NCBI GenBank assembly: GCA_025266875.1
Contig: JALLLT010000011.1
Span: forward strand, 1-64,000
Length of the DNA: 64,000 nucleotides
Direction of reading: 5' to 3'
Origin: Fennellomyces sp. T-0311
Taxonomy: Eukaryota > Mucoromycota > Mucoromycetes > Mucorales > Lichtheimiaceae
The notes beneath the pieces are model-generated. The model was not told the DNA's origin and did not search any database. It was given only the letters and a program-made list of their open reading frames with translations. Of this stretch, positions 1-10,637 are shown one piece after another. Both the position numbers and the translations under genes were made by a program. The first letter of the stretch is position 1. Each line of letters opens with the position of its first letter.

Positions 1-707
1 TTTTTTTTTACAGCGATATGTGCTGATCAGCCTGGAACTTGGCCTTCAGAAGAGGGAATGACGTAGAAAAAGGAAAGGATGTCGTATCCAACATGGACAC
101 GCCCAAACAAGCTTCTTTATCGTCAACACAATGCTGTCTGTCAGAGAATAAGAGCTTTCCATCCTTACCGCCGCTTCTCAGTTCCGACATCTGAACTGAG
201 AACTTCAAATTGACCTAATACTCAGCCAGTCAGGTTGCTCATCTGCACGACCTTCCGGTCATCACGTCTTTTTGCAGATACGCTCTGTCAGCATTCATCC
301 AATCCATCATCATGATCCATTACTGCTCAAGAAAAATACGGTCGATTACACATCATTCATGGGTGTGCTGGCTTAAGGAAAACCCATCATGTATAAGCAC
401 TTACTATAAGTAGGGAGGGCAAAACAAATAAAATAAATCAGTTGCATTTTTGAGTACTGTTGACATATTCGTCTTTTAGACTTGCTCTTCTTCTACGTTT
501 CTATATATAGTACCTGTATTGTAGATTCATTCCTTGTCATCGGATTTGATTAATGAGCCTATTGCTTCCTGTCTATTTACAACTATTTAGATACATAGGT
601 CTTAGAAAATGATAACATACTACTATTTATATTTAAAAAATATACGAAGTTAGCGTTGTCATACGTATAACAAGATAGCGATGTATTTTACATAGATTAA
701 AAGCTGG
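1..707. other. Non-coding, AT-rich flank
   Basis: I see no convincing gene here. The only open frame of note (minus strand, about 8-208) lacks an ATG start and resembles nothing I know. The rest is AT-rich with scattered TATA-like runs. Confidence 0.5.
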
Positions 708-1094
708 CTACTTGGGAGGGATTTCAACAGGCTGATATACAAATGCACCAACACAATGTAACGCAATCAACTGGTTGTTCTCCCACATTGATATATTAAC
801 GGGAACGTTGGGCATATAATGTGCTATACGATAGTCTGTTCTAGGTAAGGCTTGCGCTGTGCAAACGATGTATGTACCGCTTCTCTCAAGTTGGATACCC
901 GTGTCCAGAACCGCGACATGAAGGTTGATAAAAATTTCTCGATTCTCACTTTGCAAAAATGACACAATCATTCCCGCGGGAAGATATACTGTGATGACAG
1001 TACCTTCGGTTCCGGACGTTGTTAGCAAAATTGGTTCTGGGATCATACAGGTTTCTTTATAGCCAACAGTTATTATGTATAACATGAAAGACAT
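708..1094 (-). CDS. Hypothetical protein, 128 aa
   Basis: A single ATG-initiated open frame without introns. I do not recognise the family. The predicted protein is rich in beta-branched and hydrophobic residues in its middle, has few charged runs, and ends in a proline-containing tail (VEIPPK). It has no signal peptide or clear membrane segment. It lies in repeat-rich DNA just before a truncated LINE and could be a gene remnant or a chance frame. An ATG and 128 sense codons in AT-rich DNA are mild support only. Confidence 0.3.
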   Translation of the reverse strand: MSFMLYIITVGYKETCMIPEPILLTTSGTEGTVITVYLPAGMIVSFLQSENREIFINLHVAVLDTGIQLERSGTYIVCTAQALPRTDYRIAHYMPNVPVNISMWENNQLIALHCVGAFVYQPVEIPPK

Positions 1095-1945
1095 CGTGCC
1101 TTTGCGGCCCTTGCGGTATTTACTTTAAATTTTCTTTATAAAAGAAAAAAGTGCGTTGTTGTAACTATTGTGCGCGTGATAAGAGGCTATGCCGGTAGGT
1201 GCGGTATAAAATATGCATATTTGACAAAGGAACAACTTTTCTACTGCTATTGCTTAAATACGGTTATCTTTGTGGCTAGTGTGAGCACTGCCAAAAGTGA
1301 AACATCGTATTTGCAACATGCAAAATATTAAACTTTACGAGTGAAATGGCATATATCTAGTATTGTACTAAAGTTGAGAAAAGGGTCACGCGGATGAGTA
1401 AAACCCTTCTCCAATGTTAATGCCCAATCTCAGCCTTCACATCTGCTTAGGCTCGTGATATTCAGTTCTGTGTATAAAGTCACCAAACTTCATAATAATA
1501 TTCGCACCACAACACTATCCATTACCCTGTTGCAGATCGTGAAGGGCGTGTATTTCAGCAAGATCATCGACAAAGGAAACAATTTTCAAGCCATATGTTT
1601 CCCAACATCTTCAATTTCGTCTATATTGTCGATATCAATGACATTACTCGCGGTGAATGATGGAGATCGAAGTAATCAAGGCACCGGGCGTGCGTCTGGT
1701 AACACCTTTGCGTCAAAGTCAGTGCACGCACTTAGGTCTCAGCCTACCCAGCACGCGGAGTACTTCAAGGCTCAATTCTCAGCCCCTTGTTGTATGCTAC
1801 TTTCATCAACTCACTGCCAGCACGTCTACGCATTTCCATGTATAGCCTCGGACAACAACCTCTGAAAATTCGAACAACACCACACTCTGGCAAGTCAGAA
1901 GCAGCAGTACAAGGACTAAGTTATAGAGGTGATACACGTGGGCGC
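1095..1945. other. Intergenic stretch with degenerate LINE upstream sequence
   Basis: No intact gene is seen. From about 1,800 on, a plus-strand frame gives LINE-like residues that run into a stop codon just before the open reverse-transcriptase frame, so this is probably decayed upstream coding sequence of the same element. A 31-bp stretch at 1715-1745 matches the repeat found again at 8349-8379. Confidence 0.45.
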
Positions 1946-3139
1946 CCGCAGCAAGACTGACCCGACTCTGGAAGCACACTGGTGTCAGCACTCCTGTATG
2001 CAGATGACGTGGCAATATTGGGTTCCCCGCACGATATGGTACATCTTCTTAATCTGGCGGAAAAGCATTCGCTCGACCAAGGTTATCGCTGGCACCCTCA
2101 AAAGTGTACCATCATCGAACCTCCAGCAACGTCACCAGCTGAAACACCCAGCGACCAGGAAACAACAAGGGAGTATCAGCTCTATAATACAGTAATCCGC
2201 AAGGTCAAAAGCTTCCAGTATCTTGGAATTCCATTTACCTATAAGGGCATCGACACTGATATGCTGATCAGCCAGCGTATTACCAAGGCAACGGGAAGCA
2301 TGGCTTTACTACGACAACTTGGAATGCATCAATACGGCATTGGCCTATGGCCAGCACTACGTACATACCGCTCTTTTGTCAGACCGATCTTGGAATATGG
2401 GCTTGCCATTACAGCCCTCTCAGCCGTCGAAATGGAACAATTGCAGAAAGCACAAGTTGGGTGTATCAAAATGGCGCTCAATCGCAACAAGTCGACAAAG
2501 TTTCCTACCATTGTACCAATGGTATTGGCTGATCTTCCTTCCATGAAGCTGCGCGCACGTACATTACAGCTCAAATTCGCCACCAGGCTCCAATCGCTCC
2601 CAGTGTCTACTATGGCCCGTGCGATTGAACTTTCTTTCCTATGGAACGGCCGGACCTCTAGCGACCTCCAATGGCGGAAATTAACGGTAACCAACCCCTT
2701 ACATCAGCAGTACTGGAAGCTACGAAACGACTTGACCTCAACCAAGGACCCGGTTGCAGCGGCCATTGATAAGAAACGAGACGAAGAGTTTACAGCTCGG
2801 TCTTCCAAGTATAAATCAATTCGGTGTCTAAGACCATATCGCCTTGTCGACCCCATCTTGTACTTGGCAGCCTCATCTAAGGATCGACACCGACTGGTTA
2901 AATGGCGTATGCATTGGCTTCCCTCATACCCTCTGAAGGACTGCGAATGCGGTACAGTTGCTGCCCCTCGAGAACACTATGCCACCTGTCCATTGCTTCG
3001 GGCAGAACTTCAAGAACTACTCCTAGCATTTGGACCAGTCCCTGAACAACAAAGCAATACACAGGTGATCGACTTTATATTGAACAGCCTTCCGCGTTCA
3101 AATAATGGACTGACCCGGGGCAAATGGAAGCAGGCGTGA
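1946..3139 (+). mobile_element. 5'-truncated non-LTR (LINE) retrotransposon, reverse transcriptase C-terminal part
   Basis: The open frame has no ATG at its head and starts after a stop codon. Its first residues contain the reverse-transcriptase catalytic box, ALLYADDVAILG (FADD/YADD type), followed by the thumb/connection region expected in LINE enzymes (for example the FQYLGIPF segment). The C-terminus has a CCHC-like knuckle, C-x-C-x8-H-x4-C, after a WRMHWLPSYP motif, as in many LINE ORF2 proteins. The endonuclease, fingers and palm motifs upstream of YADD are missing, and upstream sequence carries stops, so this is a dead 5'-truncated copy. I saw no poly-A tail or target-site duplication. 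The family (RT, LINE type) is sure; the clade is not. Confidence 0.85.
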
Positions 3140-3895
3140 CCCGCACTTTTGCATGTCCTCCGCAAGGTTGATAGACTGAGCCATAAAGATGCGCAGTACA
3201 ATGACGATGAACCGGCACCGGAAGAAGCTCTTCAAGGCGGACCATCAGCACGTACACACCACCACACTTAGGGTGATACCCACGTTGACATTATTGATAT
3301 TCTATCTACATTGTTTTTCTTCTCTCTAATTCTATAACTCTACGCAACGTTTCCATATCCGCCTGTCTTTTTCCCCGTAAGGGGTTTTTTCGGCCCATAT
3401 AACATGTCCTGGGGGATGTTTGAATGCATTCTTCCTTTTTTGGAAGTGTGTAAAAAGGATATAAAAGAAAAAAATAGATTTCCATACGCTCTATACCTTT
3501 CTGTTAGGGTAGATAAATATTGAATCTCGATAGAGACAAAAAACATACGTGAAGGATAGTATGCACCCCTGTTTTCTAGTAGGATTCACCTGGTGAAGAA
3601 CCCTGTCTAGCATAATATGACACAGCGAGGGGTTCAATTCTATAAATTAACGAGACCGAAGAAGTGCAACATTTCAGACTAACGAAAACAAATAAGGGGT
3701 GCATTTGTTATTGAGTTCATTTCTAGAACAAATTATCTATCGGTGGATTGCTTTCAACGTACGGAATTTTCAGTTCGTTATTGTACTATGCTGTTAGACC
3801 TAAATGAACAGTTGTCATAGACGATCAACAAAAATATCTTCGAGTAGTTATATTCATATGTAGTATAATATGGTATATTATAGAACATAAAGTGT
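3140..3895. other. Intergenic, 3' flank of LINE and of the exonuclease gene
   Basis: No gene is seen. The sequence is AT-rich. The motif acaaataaggggtgc near 3,685 resembles acaattaagggtgcc near 8,314, on the other side of the DUF6729/exonuclease gene. The match is too short to call element ends. Confidence 0.4.
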
Positions 3896-6800
3896 CTATT
3901 GTGGTGCGGGAGGAGGAGGGTACGGAAGTATCTGTTTATGAGGGCGCTTCTTTGTACTGCTATTGGTATTTGCCTTTGATCTCTTTGTACGTTTTCTGGG
4001 CAGATCGGATAAATCAAAAGTGGGCGAGCGTGTCAAGTTTGGCATATTAATGTTGCTGCTATTGGTGGCCGACAACGGTATAAAAACCGGTGGGGCCGCA
4101 GCAGCCGGACGAAGAGAACGCAAAGGTGAAATCGATCGAGCAGGAGATACAAGCGGTATAGCAGGTGAGTTGGCTGCAACGGGACGAGGAGGGTAAGAGT
4201 ATGGTATAGGTCTAGCGTGGACCATTGGTGGTATGGAAGCAGTAGAGGGACGCAGAGGACGAAAGTATGGTATAGGCGGAACAGGAGGCATTGATGGTGT
4301 AGAAGCAGCAGGGGGACGAGGACGCAAGGCGAAAACGCGACGTGGCGTGGCAGGTATTGGGTTCGTTGGTATATTGTTGATTTGGGACTGCACAGTTTCC
4401 TCGTCATCGGGTATAGGTGCTGTTATAGCAAGCGGCATAGGGGCTTGTGCAGGCACAACTGGCAACGCTCGACTTGGAGACTGCATGTGTTCACGCATAG
4501 CTTCACAAACACCACGGCCGCTTTCAATACTGTCATGTGCCACGCGACGTGTGCTCCAGCATGACTTGTAGAACGTTTGTAGCTGCTCGGGTGATTTGTA
4601 ATATATGCTTGCTGGGCCGGTGATGCTGTTGACGTGGTCATTCCATTCACGAGAAAACGACTCCCAATCCAGTGATCGGCCTTGTATACGATTATTGATC
4701 ATTGTGGCAAACAAGGTATACTCGGCATTGGTATGCATCGGCACTACTGGATGTACGACTGCTTGCTTTGTTGATAAAAAGTGGTATAGGGCAGACTTGG
4801 GGTTGCTTGTCGCACCATTGGGTATAGATAATCTGGTACTGGTATCAAGGAGTGCTTTCTTTGTGATCATGCTATCATTGCGGATCTGTGGCAGCAAAGG
4901 ATGCATGTGGAGATTGGTTGCCATTTGTGGGGGTATAGCGGCTATGCCAAAAGTTTCATTTCCTGAAGGTGCAAGTACACGTCCAGTGCCATAGCCACCA
5001 TTCACGCGTGGCTCCAATCGATCCATTCCCAAATCGATGCGCAGGGTATTGATAGACTCAGTCAACCATGGACTGTAGTGACCGCGATGAGTCTTTTGGT
5101 ATCTATTCTTTGCCCCAACCTGACCATAAAAAAGTGTTACTATGCATGTTTACAAAATCAAGTAGGCTACTTACTCGAATGTTGTGGCGCAGACGATAAT
5201 CGGCCAGGACACAATCGGTGAAGTGAGGACCTGCACCAAGGGAGGCAAATTTGCGGACGATGTTCATGTGGACACCACCTTCGAGACTGTTGGTACCTCT
5301 TGTACATCGGTATAATGGAAGTTGACTGCCATCTCTCCCAGTCTCGAAATAAAAGGAGATGCCTGGTGGGTCCGAGACATCGCCGCGACGAATCGAATTG
5401 AGTACGTTTTCGGCTTGTCGCCATGCTTCATCGTCAAACAGGGGCCGGTTGCTTCTTGAACAGCGTAAATGGCCAAGCTCACTGAAAAGAAGTTCGACGC
5501 TAGAGAAAAGTACATTGGGAGGGGGTATTCTTCGCTTGACTCTGCGTAGCACCCATTCCGGCTTGGTCGAAAGCATGTGATCCCATGAAAGATTTTTACT
5601 TTGGAGGTATGCAACAACTCTGGCCTTGTCAGTCTCATCTGGAACAAATATGGTGTCTCGAAGTCGACGTGCGAACTCTTTTGCTAATACATTGAAAATT
5701 ACTATATTAGTTCTTGGTCTAGGTTAAATAATTATATTTCGCACATACCCAATCCGTGCCGTCTTGATATTTTGATTTGAGCCATAAGATGGAATGGATC
5801 CTTAAGTACTCGGGTTGCGGAAGATCGTGGTATATTAGAGCTGCTGTGCGGTGGTGGTTCTTCACATTCTTGCAATGTATGCTCGACTTCTGATGCTGTG
5901 TCGCTATCATCGTCAGAGCTCAATTCATATGCTGCCATCCTGGGCACTTGAACATTCACACTCTCAGCATGTTCTTCTTGGGTATCTTCATGGTCCACAG
6001 AGCCACCTTGGGTATTTTCGCGGCCATCACAGCCTTCATGGGTATTTACATGATCAATCAACGCCTGGTATACTTTGAGTGATGCCCATGCATCTAATGC
6101 TGCATAGTATAGCTGAGCAGGATTGAGCACAGGTGCCTCCCAGTCGCTCATTCGTATCTGATCATCCTTGTCAAGTCTTGCATGAAGGACTGAAGCACAT
6201 ATGTCAGACAGACTGGCATTTCCGCTGGACACGAAATTCTGCGCACTGCTGAATGCCCCAAGCTCCACGTAACTCCCTTCGTCGAATGAAACTCCATAAT
6301 CCCTTCTGATCTTTTTCAGATCACCGCCCACATTGCGACCAGTCTTGATGACATGGTTGCTTTGTAAAAGCTCAGCTAGCTTGTCAGGAACGGATCCGTA
6401 AGAGTGTAAGGGTAAGATGGTGACGGTATCTTCGAAGGCAATTTGGACAGTAGCAACCTTCCCTGGGCCGGTGTATCCAGTGGTTGGGCCATAATTCCAC
6501 TCACAGTCAAATCCAATTGCAATCGTTGATCCTTCGGGGGTATCGGCGGTAGGGTATGTACGGCGAAGAAGGCAGTCGAGGTATATATTGGCGTCGGCAG
6601 CAGATGGTATATAACGCTGTGTAACATGAGATGGGAGCGACAGGTATGAAGGGTCATCGGAGTGGGCTTCTTGAGGACGAGGATCCACCGTTGTTTCAGA
6701 GGCAGAAGCACCAAATCCTCGCCTTAAAGATGGGATGTTCTCCAACAGGAAAGCTTTGTCGCCGGTGACGTTGTCGGTATAAAATATCTCGGGCAGCTGA

Positions 6801-8283
6801 TGGCCATACAAGCGGTACGAATTGAGCATCTCCTCGAAGGCCGGCTTCAGATGCGAGAGCCTTTTTGTAGGAACCAACAACTGCAATCGGATCTCCTCGT
6901 ACTCATTGCAAACCGTGTAGACCGCATAGAAAGTTGGCTCGCCGCCAATCTTTGCCATGTGCTTAATAATTTTAAAAGTGTGGTCGCCTTTCAAAATTAC
7001 GCCGTCGATCACCATCATTTCTTTGTCAATAAGGGGCCGAAGCTCGTCCATCAAAGCGGTATAAACCAAACGGAGGTAAGTGGCGGAAGGAACATAGCCG
7101 GCGTATCCTTCGGGATCGTCGAACTTCGAGAATGGTATATGGTTCCCTCTGAGGGTGCCACTGATCCGATCGGGTATCTGTGGATTTTTGAGACGGTGGG
7201 CGATGGTGTTCAGGTATGTAAGCTCCAAGTTGCTATGGCGTAGGGTATGTTGCTCGTAAAGAAGGTCGTGCAATCGTTCAGGTCCGAGAGCATTTTGGAA
7301 GCATGTGCGCATCAAGTCAAACAGCTGCTTCGACACACCAGCTCTGTGAGTCAGGTATGCGGGGAATATGGACTGGATATGGCGCGGTAGACGGCTGATG
7401 ATGCGCTCATCGTGTGCCATGACTGTCTTTCTACATTTGTTGCATCGGTACTGGTGAGACAAGAGGTAAAAGCAGCTAAAAATGGCGTTAAAAATATATC
7501 ATGCAAATAGACAGCTTGATATTACCTGTCGATGTCAACAATGCGTCTCGCAACAGGTTTGGCACCATAGCCGTCTCCATCAAGGGTACCAGCGCACTGG
7601 TCAAACTTGGTATAGTCCGAGTTCTTATGGCAAGAGAACTTATCGGGTATAAGGCGATCAGGTGACCAAACAAATATGCGAGGATGGTACAAAGGTTCAG
7701 GATTGAGAGCGACGCCATCGAGACAATAGAAGGCCGGCTTCGGGTGGATCCAGAAGTCCTTATTGTGGTATATCTTGCTACTCCCTTTGTTGACCAAAGC
7801 ATCGCGTTGTTCGCGAAGGTATTTTGCCACAACACCCGAATCGTCAAGCTCTGGCACCAGCTCTGGCTCTTGATCAGAGCTTTCTTCTTCAACTGAAACT
7901 GGTTCATCAATATCATCGGGTGTAGAACCTCCTTGAGTTGGTTCTGGACTTTCAATATGACGCATCATATCGCCAGCGTTCGTGGTGTTATCGGTATCGG
8001 GCTGTTCTTGATCCTGCTATCGGTAATGTCCGCGTGCTTTAGCGCGATGAAAACTGAAAAAATGCTACGTATATACCTCCAAAACACGTTCAGGTTCAAT
8101 CGAATCAGCATTGCCCTCATTGACGTTGACATTGGTACTTGCATTGTCAGTGACATTGCTTTCGATGGATGGAGTACTAGTGCTGGCACGCTGTTGAGTG
8201 AAAAAGCCAAGACACTGTGCACCAGGTAATGTTTGATTAGGCTTGCGCCCGGGAACGCCTTTTCCTTTCTTTTGGTTAGTCAT
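3896..8283 (-). CDS. Transposase-like protein with DUF6729-type zinc region, DDE core and nested DEDDy 3'-5' exonuclease, 1384 aa
   Basis: Five exons, 8283-8077, 8013-7526, 7475-5749, 5683-5175 and 5119-3896, join in one open frame by GT-AG introns. Residues ~190-300 have paired cysteines (FSCHKN..., YRCNKC) and a LPRHIQSIFPAYLTHR block that I associate with fungal DUF6729 proteins. Next comes an RNase H-like stretch with LKGDHTFK (Asp396) and IFYTDN (Asp466). Residues ~550-700 are a WRN/RNase D-type exonuclease: FDCEW (Asp555, Glu557), NVGGDLK (Asp617) and YYAALDAW (Tyr689, Asp693), so all DEDDy residues are present. A later block, RCTRGTNSLEGGVH (Glu942), could supply the third transposase acid. 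The C-terminal ~300 residues are proline/arginine-rich with a basic end. It may be an intact element gene or a domesticated one. No terminal repeats were found. Confidence 0.8.
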
Positions 8284-8348
8284 ATTTTATGGATGTAAAC
8301 TATTTGACAGGAAACAATTAAGGGTGCCTTATATAATGCAGGTATTCT

Positions 8349-8890
8349 AAAGTCAGTGCACACACCTAGGTCTCAGCCTGACGCCAGCTCATTGACGCTT
8401 ATTTCCATGGATCTCATTGGCGCTTATTTCTAAGTATCTCATTGGCTCAATCCATTGATTGGCTCTGCTAGTTGAATTTTTACTGGCCTAGTCTATTCCC
8501 GCCCATATAACATTGGATAGTTTTAACCTCACCATGGGTTTTTATTGGCCCTGGGACCCCCGGGACATTTTAGGCCCGCCGTTTTTTCAGACATGGCACC
8601 AGATACCCTTTTATATCTATACATTAGTACCGCAAGGAAGCGACCATATACCTATTGGAGCAGGTCAAAAAGTCTTCCAAATAAAATTTATACTTTTTCA
8701 ACTAGGTTTCAGCCTGATCCAAGCTAATTGGCGCCTATTTCTTTGTATCCCATTGGCTCAATTAGTGATTGGCTCTGGTAGTTGAATTTTCATTGGCTTA
8801 GTCTATTCCCGCTCATACGGCATTGGATAGGTTTAATTTCATCATGGGACTTTATTGGCCCTGGGACCCCGGGACATTTCAGGCCCGCCG
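8349..8890. repeat. Dispersed and internally duplicated repeat, many ATTGG boxes
   Basis: Two direct copies of a ~200-bp unit (8368-8581 and 8704-8890) share long blocks such as cattggctcaat, gattggctctg, agtctattcccgc and tattggccctgggaccc. The 122-bp spacer between them recurs, diverged, at 43441-43572. The first 31 bp (8349-8379) recur with two mismatches at 1715-1745. Repeated ATTGG (inverted CCAAT) pentamers stand out. The layout suggests a solo LTR-like or satellite-derived element. No coding capacity is seen. Confidence 0.7.
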
Positions 8891-9095
8891 ACTTTCCTAC
8901 TTTTTCTCCGTTCTTTATTTTTCTCATATGGCTTTCTTTTATATTGACACTAGCTATACGCTAACTCTTAGTTCAGAAGGATGCGAATGTCGTTGAGGAA
9001 AATTGGCGCAATCGGAATTTGCCTTAGTGAAGGTTCGTGCTAATAGTGTGTTGGGGAACGATATATCGGGAAGGTTGATATTTCGGGTAGATATT
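8891..9095. other. Intergenic
   Basis: I see nothing here beyond the ends of the flanking repeats. Confidence 0.4.
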
Positions 9096-9472
9096 AGAGA
9101 ATTTCAGATCGCGTGGGAAATTTTCATTTTGCACTTTGAATGAATCCAGTTTTGGCAATAGGGGTAGATGCAAATGAAAAATGCATTAATAAATTTCACT
9201 TAAATCCTGAAAGTAAGTGAAAACTTTTTCATTTTCACTTTCCATAGTGTGCAGCATCGTAGCTCCATCTGAAGCGCTGTATAGCTTACAAAATATGGTT
9301 CACAACGCATATAAGCAAATCCTGTTTTTTACTTTACTGTACCTTGTAAACCTTTTGAGAACAGGGCACTATATAAAAACGTGTCTAATGCTCAAGGATG
9401 AAATTTTCACTTTATGGGGTGCCGTCAAAATGAAAATGCAAAATGATTTTTCCACGCGATCTGAGATTCTCT
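9096..9472. mobile_element. MITE-like element, 377 bp
   Basis: The ends are 21-bp inverted repeats: agagaatttcagatcgcgtgg on the left, and on the right the complement with one mismatch (9452-9472). Similarity continues inward as AT-rich sequence containing cattttgca on both arms. Both sides are flanked by ATT (9093-9095 and 9473-9475), a possible 3-bp target duplication. Inside there is no ATG-initiated gene of note. Size, inverted ends and non-coding interior fit a miniature inverted-repeat transposable element; the superfamily is unknown. Confidence 0.65.
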
Positions 9473-10637
9473 ATTCTAAACTAGTATATAGGACAATCGA
9501 TGGGTTATAAAGAGAAAATGATCTAAAAACATAGCTTGTTGCAAAAAGAAATTAACACGGCGGATTATGCGCGTGTCAGATCTATGTAGCACAAATATCC
9601 ATAATGAATTATACTTAACGAATCGGCCAAGGGCGCCTTTCGTATCATTTCCAATCATAAACTCCTAAAGTTGTTTGCAGTTTCCTTCGGTATTTGGTTG
9701 TAGTATAAGCCTCTACGTATAGATATTCAAACTTCATGCTAAAAGAACTATATGTACTTGAAATCTTTTATGCGCGTCATCGATACTATCGTAACAGTAT
9801 TTCAACGTTTGCAGGGTCCCATAGTTGAAATCTTGAAAATTGCTGGCAAACGATAATACTCTATATGAACCAAATACATATGGATAATGACGAAGTGTAA
9901 CCTAATATATAATAAGGAATGGTAAAATGCGTAAGCTCTCTTATAAAGTTTAATCACACTTACAGCAAGGAGTTAAGGTATATACCAAAATGAGAAATTT
10001 GACCGAGCCAATGATGAAGACCAAAAGTTAGAGTCACAGATGCGGCAACAACCTTTTCCAATATTCTTTTAAAGAGGATATTGTTATAGCACGATGAAGA
10101 CTCGATCTACAGCAAAAGCATAACAGTTGAAACGCCCAGGGATGGTATAAAGGGGAATAAATTAGGTTCAAGATCTATTATTATCAAAGAGCAATAACCT
10201 TTATTACGGGTTCATCTGTAATAGAAACTCGGTAATTATGAAATCAATATCCGATATTTTTGCTTGACTGAAGGGCGAAAGAACGTCATAGAATATTAAA
10301 GGTTTATGGCTAGTCTAAAGATCTGTAACAAAGTTGATCGATTGGGCATGCGGTATCGGACATTACGGATGACTTATCATAAGAAGCTTGACAACACAAT
10401 GGTATTCAAGGACCATCTAAAACGGCTTATCATGCATCATCTCACTTAAAGGATCGTTGATAAGCACGCGGATCTGAAAGTTTACATGTCGTGATAATAC
10501 GCTCAACATCATTGGTTCAGTAGATAAAAAAAATATAAATCGACACTAAATATGAGATTCTGACAGGCCAGGAGACAGATAAAGCATCTGATAAAACTCA
10601 TGCACACAGTATTTGTTTATCTTTATTGCTACAGAAA
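9473..10637. other. Intergenic, AT-rich
   Basis: No gene, RNA or repeat is recognisable over about 1.1 kb. Its right end is the 3' flank of pyruvate carboxylase. Confidence 0.5.

Noticed and set aside
8..208. 66-codon minus-strand frame at the window edge
   Set aside because: It starts at TTG, has no upstream support and resembles nothing known.
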